DNA of 60,183 nucleotides from the NCBI RefSeq assembly GCF_024462815.1, contig NZ_JANGCG010000015.1, positions 1-60,183 on the forward strand. The letters are read 5' to 3'. The position numbers and the translations under genes were made by a program. Below the pieces are notes generated by a model that searched no databases, was not told the DNA's origin, and worked only from the letters and a program-made list of their open reading frames with translations. Positions 32,172 through 39,089 of this stretch are shown piece by piece. The stretch is from Gemmiger formicilis (GTDB lineage: Bacteria > Bacillota > Clostridia > Oscillospirales > Ruminococcaceae). The number at the start of each line of letters is the position of its first letter. The first letter of the stretch is position 1.

Positions 32172-33452
32172 ATGGCGCTGCACGTAATGGACGAAGCGAA
32201 CCACTGCCTTGGCTGCAAGGTGCCCCGCTGCCAGCAGGGCTGCCCGATTCACACCAACATCCCCGAGGTTATCCGTCTGCTGAAGGACAACAAGCTGGAT
32301 GAGGCGGGCCGTATGCTGTTTGAAAACAACCCCCTGACCACGGTCTGCTCGCTGGTCTGCAACCACGAGAACCAGTGCGAGGGTCACTGCGTCCGCGGCA
32401 TCAAGGGCTCGCCGGTGCATTTCTCGGTTATTGAGAACTACATTTCCTCCACCTACGCCAGCCAGATGGTGCAGGGCCCGGCTACGCCCAACGGCAAAAA
32501 GGCCGCGATTATCGGCTCCGGCCCGGCGGGTCTGACGATTGCCGTCATTCTGGCCCGCTATGGCTACGATGTCACGATTTTTGAAAGCCATGATAAAATC
32601 GGCGGCGTGCTGCGCTACGGCATCCCGGAATTCCGCCTGCCAAAGACGGTGCTGGACGATTTTGAGTACCGCCATCTTCGCCTGAAGGGCATCAAGGTGC
32701 GCCCCAACACCGATGTGGGCAAGGCGCTCAAGATCGAGGATCTGTTCCGCGACGGCTACAAGGCAATCTTCATCGGCACCGGCGTATGGCGGCCCAACAC
32801 GCTGCACATCAAGGGCGAAAGCCTTGGCAACGTGCACTACGCCATCAACTATCTGCAGAACCCCGATGTCTACCATCTGGGCAACCGTGTAATCGTTATC
32901 GGCGCGGGCAACGCGGCGATGGATGTGGCCCGCACGGCCATCCGCCACGGCACGCGGCATCTGGAGTGCTTCTCGCTGTCGAAGCATATCACGGCCAGCG
33001 AGTATGAGGCCAGCTATGCCAAGCTGGAGGGCGTCAACTTCATCTTCAATAAAAAGCCGGTGGAAATCACCGACAAGGGCGTTATCTTCCGTGATTTGGA
33101 GGAGGCCGAGGACGGCACCCTGACCGAGCTGCCCGGCACCGAAAAGCTCTACCCGGCGGACAGCGTGGTAGTCTCCATCAGTCAGGGCCCCTGCACCACC
33201 ATCACGGAGAGCGAGAAGAACCTGAAAACCAACGCCCGCGGCCTGTTTGAGACCGACGAGGTCGGCCGCACCAGTATCCCCGGCATCTTTGCCAGCGGCG
33301 ACGCCGTCAAGGGCGCGCGAACGGTTGTCGAGGCTGTGGCCTACAGCAAGACCGTGGCCGAGGCTATGCACGAGTATATGCAGACCCTGCCCCCTGATCT
33401 GCCTGACGAGTACGCTAATGTGCCCGTGGCAGAGTATGATGAGGGAAATTAA
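32172..33452 (+). CDS. Stand-alone GltD-like NAD(P)-dependent oxidoreductase
   Basis: 426-residue flavoprotein of the glutamate-synthase small-subunit family. The N-terminus holds an Fe-S-type Cys set (CLGCKVPRCQQGCPIHTNIPE and CSLVCNHENQCEGHC), then an FAD-binding GSGPAGLT motif (about 115-122) and an NAD(P)-binding IGAGNAAMDVART motif (about 243-255), and IFASGDAVKGARTVVEA at the C-terminus. No gltA partner is nearby. It may pass electrons from NAD(P)H to another acceptor, as in NfnB, SudA or dihydropyrimidine-dehydrogenase-type modules. Monocistronic with its own terminator. Confidence 0.88.
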   Translation: MALHVMDEANHCLGCKVPRCQQGCPIHTNIPEVIRLLKDNKLDEAGRMLFENNPLTTVCSLVCNHENQCEGHCVRGIKGSPVHFSVIENYISSTYASQMVQGPATPNGKKAAIIGSGPAGLTIAVILARYGYDVTIFESHDKIGGVLRYGIPEFRLPKTVLDDFEYRHLRLKGIKVRPNTDVGKALKIEDLFRDGYKAIFIGTGVWRPNTLHIKGESLGNVHYAINYLQNPDVYHLGNRVIVIGAGNAAMDVARTAIRHGTRHLECFSLSKHITASEYEASYAKLEGVNFIFNKKPVEITDKGVIFRDLEEAEDGTLTELPGTEKLYPADSVVVSISQGPCTTITESEKNLKTNARGLFETDEVGRTSIPGIFASGDAVKGARTVVEAVAYSKTVAEAMHEYMQTLPPDLPDEYANVPVAEYDEGN

Positions 33453-33459
33453 AAAAAGC

Positions 33460-33491
33460 AAAACGGCTTCCCGGGCGAGGAGCCGTTTTTA
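33460..33491 (+). terminator. Terminator after the GltD-like gene
   Basis: A stem of AAACGGCT (33461-33468) with AGCCGTTT (33481-33488), extended past a one-base bulge, followed by TTTTT. Confidence 0.75.
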
Positions 33492-33531
33492 TATACATGG
33501 GCGGGGAATGTGGTATTTGTTGGCGAGTTTG

Positions 33532-33551
33532 CCCCTCATCCGGCCCTGCGG
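33532..33551. repeat. 20-bp dispersed repeat, copy 1
   Basis: CCCCTCATCCGGCCCTGCGG in the gap between the GltD-like gene and the LysR gene. The exact reverse complement occurs at 57419-57438 after rpoC. Similarity weakens but continues on the 3' side. Confidence 0.65.
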
Positions 33552-33631
33552 GGCCACCGCCCCCCTTCTGCCGCTACGCGGCACCTCCCCCGTATCGGGG
33601 GAGTCTGTCCCCTCTGGGGAAGGCTTGGGAC

Positions 33632-34510
33632 TTACCGTTCCCGCGCAAATTTTCTGGCGTGGTTGACAAACTCGCGAGCGGCGGGGGAGAGCGCCGTGCG
33701 CGACAGGCACGCCAGCCCGATGCTGCGCTTGGCGGCGGGTTCCAGCTGCAGCACCTGACAGCCTGCGCTGGCGGCACCCTCCTTGAACATCAGCTCGGGC
33801 ATCAGAGCCAGCCCCTGCCCGCAGGCCACCATGGCAATCATGCTCTGGTCATCCACAATGTAGCACCGGCTCGACACGTGCAGATCGTTCTTCTTGAAAT
33901 AGCTCTGGATGTCGGCGTCCACATCGGACTGCTGGCTGACGAAGGGCTGGCTGCGCAGCTCCTCGGCCCGCACAACGCCGGGGCGCTTCGGCTTGTAATC
34001 CGGCGGTGCAATGCAGATGAGCCGGTCATCGTACAGCGGCTCAAAATCCAGCTCATGCGCACTGGAATTGGATAAAAACCCCAGCTCGACCGCGCCGGTT
34101 TTCAGCCAGCCGATGATATCATCGTAGGAGCCCTGATAAATCTGTACATCAATCCCCGGGAACTCGGCCCGAAAGCCCGGCACAATCTTGGGCAGCCAGG
34201 TCACGCAGGCGGAGTTGAACACACCCAGCCGCAGCGCGCCCTTGTGCATCCCGTTAATCTGGGCGATGGACTGGTCCAGCGACTCACTGCTGGCCAGCAT
34301 CTGCTGGATGGCGGGCATCAGCTTTTCGGCGTTGGCGGTCAGCCGCACGCCGCTTTTGGCGCGTGTGAACAGCGGGAACCCACATTCGGCCTCCACGCCG
34401 GACACGGCATGGCTGACGGCGGACGGCGTGATGTGCAGACGTTCTGCTGCGGCGGCAAAGGTGCCCAGCTGCGCCACAATGCTGAGCAGCTGGCAATCAG
34501 TAAGGGTCAT
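33632..34510 (-). CDS. LysR-family transcriptional regulator
   Basis: 292-residue regulator. The N-terminal winged helix-turn-helix (about 1-60) reads LSIVAQLGTFAAAAERLHIT then PSAVSHAVSGVE, the classic LysR pattern. The effector-binding domain (about 88-290) starts LRLGVFNSACVTWLPKIV. The ligand is unknown. It is divergent from the possible leader RNA and CPBP gene at 34578-35666, and its -10 box overlaps a divergent TATAAT. LysR regulators usually act on the divergent unit, so that unit is the likely target. Confidence 0.92.
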   Translation of the reverse strand: MTLTDCQLLSIVAQLGTFAAAAERLHITPSAVSHAVSGVEAECGFPLFTRAKSGVRLTANAEKLMPAIQQMLASSESLDQSIAQINGMHKGALRLGVFNSACVTWLPKIVPGFRAEFPGIDVQIYQGSYDDIIGWLKTGAVELGFLSNSSAHELDFEPLYDDRLICIAPPDYKPKRPGVVRAEELRSQPFVSQQSDVDADIQSYFKKNDLHVSSRCYIVDDQSMIAMVACGQGLALMPELMFKEGAASAGCQVLQLEPAAKRSIGLACLSRTALSPAAREFVNHARKFARER

Positions 34511-34577
34511 AGCGAACCTCTCCTATCGTGAAAAAAATTCATGTTGCATATGAAAAAGTGTAGCTTTACTTCATGCC

Positions 34578-34694
34578 TATAATGTACTATCATAATTACA
34601 GAAAGTCAATGCCTGCGGCGCACAACGCAGGCTTGTGTAAACTCCTCTCCCTCTAACCTTATCCCGCCGGCCCGCACACCGGCGGGGCTTTTTT
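34578..34694 (+). ncRNA. Candidate small RNA or CPBP leader with anti-SD-like stretch
   Basis: A TATAAT at 34578-34583 (weak -35) could start a transcript near 34590. It would contain a perfect 7-bp hairpin (34611-34617 with 34626-34632), then CTCCTCTCCCTC (34642-34653), which complements Shine-Dalgarno sequences, and then a strong terminator. No gene fits inside. It could be a free ~100-base regulatory RNA or an attenuated 5' leader of the CPBP gene. Confidence 0.4.
34581..34609 (-). promoter_or_regulatory. Promoter of the LysR gene
   Basis: On the minus strand, TTGACT (34604-34609), 17 bases, TACATT (34581-34586). It overlaps the divergent TATAAT at 34578-34583. Confidence 0.55.
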
Positions 34695-34695
34695 T
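34663..34695 (+). terminator. Terminator in the LysR-CPBP gap
   Basis: A perfect 8-bp CCCGCCGG/CCGGCGGG stem (34663-34670 with 34679-34686) followed by GCTTTTTTT. It lies 60 bases before the CPBP start, with no plus-strand gene ahead of it. Confidence 0.85.
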
Positions 34696-34754
34696 ATTTG
34701 CCGGAATATGCTATGATAGAGTACAGGATTACCGGCAAAGGTGGGAATACAATC

Positions 34755-35666
34755 ATGACAAAATCTCGCGGGGTGCGGGGCGCGGCAAGCGGCTGCGCGG
34801 TGGCATCCTTACTGTATCTTTTGGCCCGCAGCCTGCTCACGCTGGGCATCAGCGCCCTTATGGGGCTGGCGCACCCCGGTGCCAGTCTGGCAAAGCCGCT
34901 GGGCTTCAGCAGCGTCAGCGCGGAGCTGCTACAGCTGCTGGTTGGCCTCGGGGCTATCGCCCTCACGCTTGTCTTTCTGCTGAAATGTACGCGGCTGCAA
35001 ACGGATGATTTGCGCATCACGCTGCCTGCGCCATGGAGCCCAGGTTTCTGCCTGCCGGTTTTTCTGGGGGTGGCCAATCTTGCCAATCTGGCGGGGGCGC
35101 TCATCAACCACATCAGCGGGCGGGAGGCCACCAGCGAGGTGCTGCCCAGCGGCGGGCCCGAGCTTGCGGTCTACTTTCTGGCCCTCTGCGTGATGCCCGC
35201 TGTGGCGGAGGAGGTGCTGTTCCGCGGCGCGTTTCAGGGGCTGATGCGCCCCTGCGGCAGTGCGGCGGCTATCTTTGCTCCGGCACTGCTGTTCGGTCTG
35301 CTGCATCTGGATCTGGCGCAGGGGCTGACGGCCTTTGCCTGTGGCGTTTTTCTGGGCTGGCTGGCCGAGCGTTCCGGCAGCATTCTGCCGGGGATGCTGT
35401 TGCATCTGGCCAACAACATTCTGGCATTTCTTACGATTTATCTGCGGTACTACGCCCCGGCGGAGCTCTCCTTCGGTGTGGAGCTATTCATTTTGCTGTT
35501 CTTCCCGATTTTTGGCATCTGGATGATTGGCCACGCACGGCAGCAGAGGTTCCGCTTCTCGGCGGGGCTGCGCCCCGGCGTGGACGTGCTGGCCGTCTTT
35601 GCCAGCCCGGCCTACAGCGTGACCGTGGTGTTTCTGGTGGTGTATGCCGTGCTGCTTGTACACTGA
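34755..35666 (+). CDS. CPBP-family intramembrane metalloprotease (CAAX/Abi type)
   Basis: 303-residue polytopic membrane protein with about eight hydrophobic segments. The three family motifs are in place: AVAEEVLFRGAFQG (EExxxR), LLFGLLHLDLAQG (FxxxH) and LLHLANNI (HxxxN), which form the metal site in the membrane. Such proteins process peptides, serve in bacteriocin immunity, or have unknown tasks. ATG 34755 (MTKSRGV) is chosen with an AAGGTGGG site; ATG 34698 in frame has none. It is first in the run with tadA. Confidence 0.85.
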   Translation: MTKSRGVRGAASGCAVASLLYLLARSLLTLGISALMGLAHPGASLAKPLGFSSVSAELLQLLVGLGAIALTLVFLLKCTRLQTDDLRITLPAPWSPGFCLPVFLGVANLANLAGALINHISGREATSEVLPSGGPELAVYFLALCVMPAVAEEVLFRGAFQGLMRPCGSAAAIFAPALLFGLLHLDLAQGLTAFACGVFLGWLAERSGSILPGMLLHLANNILAFLTIYLRYYAPAELSFGVELFILLFFPIFGIWMIGHARQQRFRFSAGLRPGVDVLAVFASPAYSVTVVFLVVYAVLLVH

Positions 35667-35675
35667 GGGGGTACT

Positions 35676-36137
35676 ATGTCTGACGAAGAACTGATGCGTG
35701 CCGCGCTGGACGAGGCAAAGCTCGCCGCCGCACTGGGCGAGGTCCCGGTCGGGGCGGTTATAGCCAAGGATGGCGAAATCATCGCCCGCGCCCACAATCT
35801 GCGGGAAAGCGGCAAAAACGCCACCTACCATGCGGAGCTGATGGCGATTGACGCAGCCTGCAAGGCGCTGGGCGGCTGGCGGCTGTGGCAGTGTGAGCTG
35901 TTTGTGACGCTGGAGCCCTGCCCGATGTGCAGCGGGGCTATCATCAACAGCCGGCTCAAGCGGGTGGTCTACGGCGCACGCGACCCCAAAGCCGGCTGCT
36001 GTGGCAGCCTGACGGATTTGTTCGCCCTGCCGTTCAACCATCACCCGGTCATTGAGGCGGGCCTGATGGAGGCCGAAGCACAGGCACTTTTGCAGGATTT
36101 TTTTGCGATGCTGAGAGAAAAACGAAAGAAGAAGTAA
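35676..36137 (+). CDS. tadA: tRNA-specific adenosine deaminase
   Basis: Zinc deaminase turning A34 to inosine in tRNA-Arg(ACG); 153 residues. The catalytic HAE (52-54) lies in YHAELMAID, and the zinc ligands are in PCPMCSGAI (Cys82, Cys85). GAVIAKDGEIIARAHN and the C-terminal helix with VIEAGLMEAEAQALLQDFF match the family. GGGGG-type site before the ATG; starts 9 bases after the CPBP gene. Confidence 0.93.
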   Translation: MSDEELMRAALDEAKLAAALGEVPVGAVIAKDGEIIARAHNLRESGKNATYHAELMAIDAACKALGGWRLWQCELFVTLEPCPMCSGAIINSRLKRVVYGARDPKAGCCGSLTDLFALPFNHHPVIEAGLMEAEAQALLQDFFAMLREKRKKK

Positions 36138-36139
36138 CA

Positions 36140-36880
36140 ATGGAACGGAATGTCTTTATTACCGGCGGCAGCCGCGGTATTGGTGCAGCGGCGGTGCTGG
36201 CGTTTGCCCGCGCCGGGTATAACGCGGCCTTTACCTACAATGCCCACCCGGAGGCCGCCGAGGCCGTGCTGCAGCAGGCTGCGCGGTCTGCACGGGGCGG
36301 CCGCTTTCTGGCGATACAGGCCGACGCGGGGGATTCCGCACAGGTGCAGTCCGCCGTGGAACAGGCAGAGCGTGAGCTCGGCAGCTTGCAGGCACTTGTC
36401 TGCAACGCGGGCATTGCGCAGGTCAAGCTGTTTACCGACACCACCGACGAGGACTGGCGCCGGATGATGGCCGTCGATTTGGACGGTGCGTTCTATGCCT
36501 GCCGCGCCGTGCTGCCCGGCATGATTCACCGCAAGTATGGCCGCATCCTGCTGGTCAGCAGTATGTGGGGCCAGACCGGCGGCAGCTGCGAGGTTGCCTA
36601 CAGCGCGGCCAAGGCCGGGCTGATTGGCCTTGGCAAGGCGCTGGCAAAAGAGGAAGGCCCCAGCGGAATCACGGTCAATATCATTGCGCCCGGCGTGATT
36701 GACACCGATATGATGGCCTCCTTTACCGCGGAGGACCGTGCCGCACTGGCCGAGGAAACGCCGGTGGAGCGCCTTGGTACGGCGGAGGAGATTGCCCGCA
36801 CAATGGTGTTTCTGGCCGATGAAGCCAGCGGCTACATCACCGGGCAGGTGCTGGGCGTAAACGGAGGGCTGGTTATCTGA
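36140..36880 (+). CDS. SDR-family oxidoreductase (FabG-like)
   Basis: 246-residue short-chain dehydrogenase/reductase. The N-terminus has ITGGSRGIGAAAV (cofactor-binding TGxxxGIG), LVCNAGIAQ (NNAG-type), the catalytic Ser in LLVSSMWG, and Tyr/Lys in YSAAKAGLIG. The C-terminus ends GYITGQVLGVNGGL. FabG-like by overall form, yet it stands outside any fatty-acid cluster, so the substrate is unknown. Starts 2 bases after tadA and shares TGATG with the next gene. Confidence 0.9.
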   Translation: MERNVFITGGSRGIGAAAVLAFARAGYNAAFTYNAHPEAAEAVLQQAARSARGGRFLAIQADAGDSAQVQSAVEQAERELGSLQALVCNAGIAQVKLFTDTTDEDWRRMMAVDLDGAFYACRAVLPGMIHRKYGRILLVSSMWGQTGGSCEVAYSAAKAGLIGLGKALAKEEGPSGITVNIIAPGVIDTDMMASFTAEDRAALAEETPVERLGTAEEIARTMVFLADEASGYITGQVLGVNGGLVI

Positions 36881-37464
36881 TGCGCAGCGAATACCGGGAG
36901 GGAGAGCGCTTTGAACGGCTGACCTTCACAGAGGAAACGTTCTATGACTGCGATTTCTCTGACTGTACTTTTATCGACTGTACGTTTGAAAGCTGCAAGC
37001 TCGACCATAGCGTTTTTACCGAGTGCCAGTTTGTCCGCTGTACCATCACCGGGCTAAAAACAACTATGTCACGCGCAAAATTCACCGATTTCGAGGACTG
37101 CACGCTGCATAACATCGAATGGATGTCACTGCAGGGGGACGGCGCGTTTGCCGACCCAATTGACCACGTTAAAAATTGCCGCTTGAAATACAACACCTTC
37201 ACCGAGATGAATCTGAAAAAGTTCCGCTTTGCGGGCAATGTAATACAGCGCTCGATGTTTGCCAAATGTGACCTTGCGGGGGCGGACTTTGCGCGCTGTG
37301 ATTTGCAGGACACCGAGTTTTTCCAGTGCGATATGCGCAAGGCGGATTTTACCGATGCCATCGGCTACAAGGTGGATATTCTGGGCAGTAAACTGCAGGA
37401 TGCAAAATTTTCCCTGCCGGAAGCGGTCAACCTGTTGAGTGATCTGCATATAAAATTGGTGTAG
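36880..37464 (+). CDS. Qnr-like pentapeptide-repeat protein
   Basis: 194 residues built largely of five-residue repeats with a central Phe or Leu (YDCDF SDCTF IDCTF ESCKL in the first half; MFAKCDLAGADFARCDLQDTE in the second). A quadrilateral beta helix is expected. The C-terminus (VDILGSKLQDAKF ... EAVNLLSDLHIKLV) follows the dimer-forming tail of Qnr proteins (DIRGVDLQGVKL ... ASLLMERLGI). Qnr and MfpA proteins mimic DNA and protect type IIA topoisomerases from quinolones. Its start overlaps the SDR stop. A topoisomerase pair lies 1.6 kb downstream. Activity is inferred. Confidence 0.82.
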   Translation: MRSEYREGERFERLTFTEETFYDCDFSDCTFIDCTFESCKLDHSVFTECQFVRCTITGLKTTMSRAKFTDFEDCTLHNIEWMSLQGDGAFADPIDHVKNCRLKYNTFTEMNLKKFRFAGNVIQRSMFAKCDLAGADFARCDLQDTEFFQCDMRKADFTDAIGYKVDILGSKLQDAKFSLPEAVNLLSDLHIKLV

Positions 37465-37466
37465 GT

Positions 37467-37982
37467 ATGAAGAATATACAAATTGAAAAAATATCCGATA
37501 AATATACAGTCCGGACTATAACGGAAGCGGATGTACCGATGCTGTACGCATGGATGCAGCGTAATGACCAGTATTACCGGTACTGCGGCGGCGAAACCAG
37601 CCCCAGGCGTATACGGCAGGATTTGACGCTCTGCCCGCCGGGAATCCCTTTGGCACAGAAATATTACATTGGCTTCTTTGCGGCCGGTACGCTTGTGGCA
37701 GTTATGGATTTGGTGGACGGCTACCCGGACGCGGATACCGCGTTCATCGGCTTTTTTATGATGAACAAGTCCCTGCAGGGGCGGGGCGTGGGCACGGCTC
37801 TTGTCTCGGAGGTGCTGGCCTACCTGACGGCGCTGGGCTTTGCCGCGGTGCGGCTGGGCATTGACAAGGAAAACCCGCAGTCCAACCATTTCTGGCGCAA
37901 AAACGGCTTCACCGTTCTGAAGGAGGTTCCGCAGGCGCGGGGCGTCATTCTGCTGGCAGAACGCCGCCTGATGCAGAAATAA
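37467..37982 (+). CDS. GNAT-family N-acetyltransferase
   Basis: 171-residue acetyl-CoA-dependent transferase of the Gcn5 fold. YTVRTITEADVPMLYAWM is the typical N-terminal strand-helix. NKSLQGRGVGTALVSEVLAYL carries the Q/RxxGxG/A acetyl-CoA loop. LGIDKENPQSNHFWRKNGF is motif B. Length and the N-terminal pattern resemble aminoglycoside/antibiotic or ribosomal-protein acetylases, but the substrate cannot be told. It starts right after the pentapeptide gene. Confidence 0.85.
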   Translation: MKNIQIEKISDKYTVRTITEADVPMLYAWMQRNDQYYRYCGGETSPRRIRQDLTLCPPGIPLAQKYYIGFFAAGTLVAVMDLVDGYPDADTAFIGFFMMNKSLQGRGVGTALVSEVLAYLTALGFAAVRLGIDKENPQSNHFWRKNGFTVLKEVPQARGVILLAERRLMQK

Positions 37983-38002
37983 AAACAGCATACACAATAG
38001 TT

Positions 38003-38040
38003 CCTCCCTTTGCATACTATACCGCAAAGGGGGGCTTTTT
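38003..38040 (+). terminator. Hairpin that is both terminator and RBS sequester before the GH25 gene
   Basis: An 11-bp stem pairs CCTCCCTTTGC (38003-38013) with GCAAAGGGGGG (38024-38034), then CTTTTT runs into the ATG at 38041. The 3' arm is the only ribosome-binding site of the next gene. Confidence 0.7.
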
Positions 38041-38922
38041 ATGGCGGTTTACCAGAACGGCATTGACGTGTCGCACTATCAGGGCAATGTAAACTGGGCG
38101 CAGGTCGCGGCGGGCAAGCAGTTTGCCATCGTCCGCGTGGGTTCCAGCAACAGCGGCGGCCTCTATGTTGACCCATACTTTTTGCAGAACATCAATGGGG
38201 CCAAAGCCGCAGGGCTGCGGGTGGGGGCCTACTACTACACCTACGCCCGCACCCGCGCCGCCGTGGCCAATGAGCTGACTACTTTTCTGAACGTGATGCA
38301 GGGCTTACAGCTGGAATACCCGGTCTTTGTGGACGTGGAAGATTCCAGCCTGACCAGTCTGGGCCGCGCCGAGCTGACCAGCCTTGTGCAGTACGCGATG
38401 GATATTCTCTACCAGCGCAAATGGTACGCGGGCTGGTACAGCTACACAAACTACATCAACAGCTATCTCAACGCCGCCGCGCTGAGCCAATACCCGCTGT
38501 GGGTGGCGGACTACCGCCAGACACTGGGCTACACCGGCAGCTATGCCATGTGGCAGTACACCGGCAGCGGCAGCGTGAACGGCATAGCCGGTGCCTGCGA
38601 TCTGAACCGCAGCTACAAAGACTTTCTGCCGGAAATCCGGGCCGGAGGCTACAACAACTATGGGGCCTCCGGCCCTTCCATGCAGACGGTGGCCGGGCAG
38701 CGGCTGGTGGTGTTCAACGCCCGGTGCGAGTATTTCTATACGGCCAATTTCAACGATGTGGTGGGGTATCTGCCTTTGGGCAATTACTGCGTTGTCAAGC
38801 AGAGCACCCAGAAATACAACGGTTATGATTGGGTCATCTTCCGCTATCAGGGTACGGAATACTGGACGGCTGTTATTGGCGACCGCAACCGGGTGGAGCC
38901 CTGTAACTGCGATTGCAGCTGA
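38041..38922 (+). CDS. GH25 lysozyme (endolysin-like)
   Basis: 293-residue muramidase cutting N-acetylmuramic acid links in peptidoglycan. The catalytic domain (about 4-195) shows NGIDVSHYQGNVNW with the first Asp, VRVGSSNSGG, YYYTYARTRA, FVDVEDSS with the Asp/Glu pair, and YAMWQYTGSGSVNGIAGACDLNRSY at its end. The last ~80 residues are a small beta-rich domain (GQRLVVFNARCEYFYT ... VEPCNCDCS) ending in Cys residues, perhaps for wall binding. There is no signal peptide or holin, as in phage lysins, so export is unclear. Its ribosome-binding site lies inside a hairpin. Confidence 0.9.
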   Translation: MAVYQNGIDVSHYQGNVNWAQVAAGKQFAIVRVGSSNSGGLYVDPYFLQNINGAKAAGLRVGAYYYTYARTRAAVANELTTFLNVMQGLQLEYPVFVDVEDSSLTSLGRAELTSLVQYAMDILYQRKWYAGWYSYTNYINSYLNAAALSQYPLWVADYRQTLGYTGSYAMWQYTGSGSVNGIAGACDLNRSYKDFLPEIRAGGYNNYGASGPSMQTVAGQRLVVFNARCEYFYTANFNDVVGYLPLGNYCVVKQSTQKYNGYDWVIFRYQGTEYWTAVIGDRNRVEPCNCDCS

Positions 38923-38943
38923 TGCAATTCCACAAAAAACAAC

Positions 38944-38972
38944 TTGACAACAACCGACTGTTGTACTAAACT
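38944..38972 (+). promoter_or_regulatory. Upstream promoter of the topoisomerase pair (P1)
   Basis: TTGACA (38944-38949), 17 bases, TAAACT (38967-38972). The spacer holds a short inverted repeat (ACAAC...GTTGT). Confidence 0.65.
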
Positions 38973-38994
38973 GGAGCTATAACACAAATCAAAT

Positions 38995-39024
38995 TTGACA
39001 AACCACCGTGACGTGTGGTTTAAT
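38995..39024 (+). promoter_or_regulatory. Downstream promoter of the topoisomerase pair (P2) with operator-like palindrome
   Basis: TTGACA (38995-39000), 18 bases, TTTAAT (39019-39024). The spacer is almost wholly an inverted repeat, AACCAC (39001-39006) with GTGGTT (39015-39020), placed where a repressor would block polymerase. Confidence 0.65.
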
Positions 39025-39089
39025 AAATCTACATGTGCAAATGTGCAAAAACTACCATTGCTTTACGATGAATCGGAGGGAACCGCCGC

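Noticed and set aside
33497..34075. Plus-strand frame opposite the LysR gene
   Set aside because: Composition is that of an antisense shadow, it begins inside a dispersed repeat, and the LysR frame is clearly coding.
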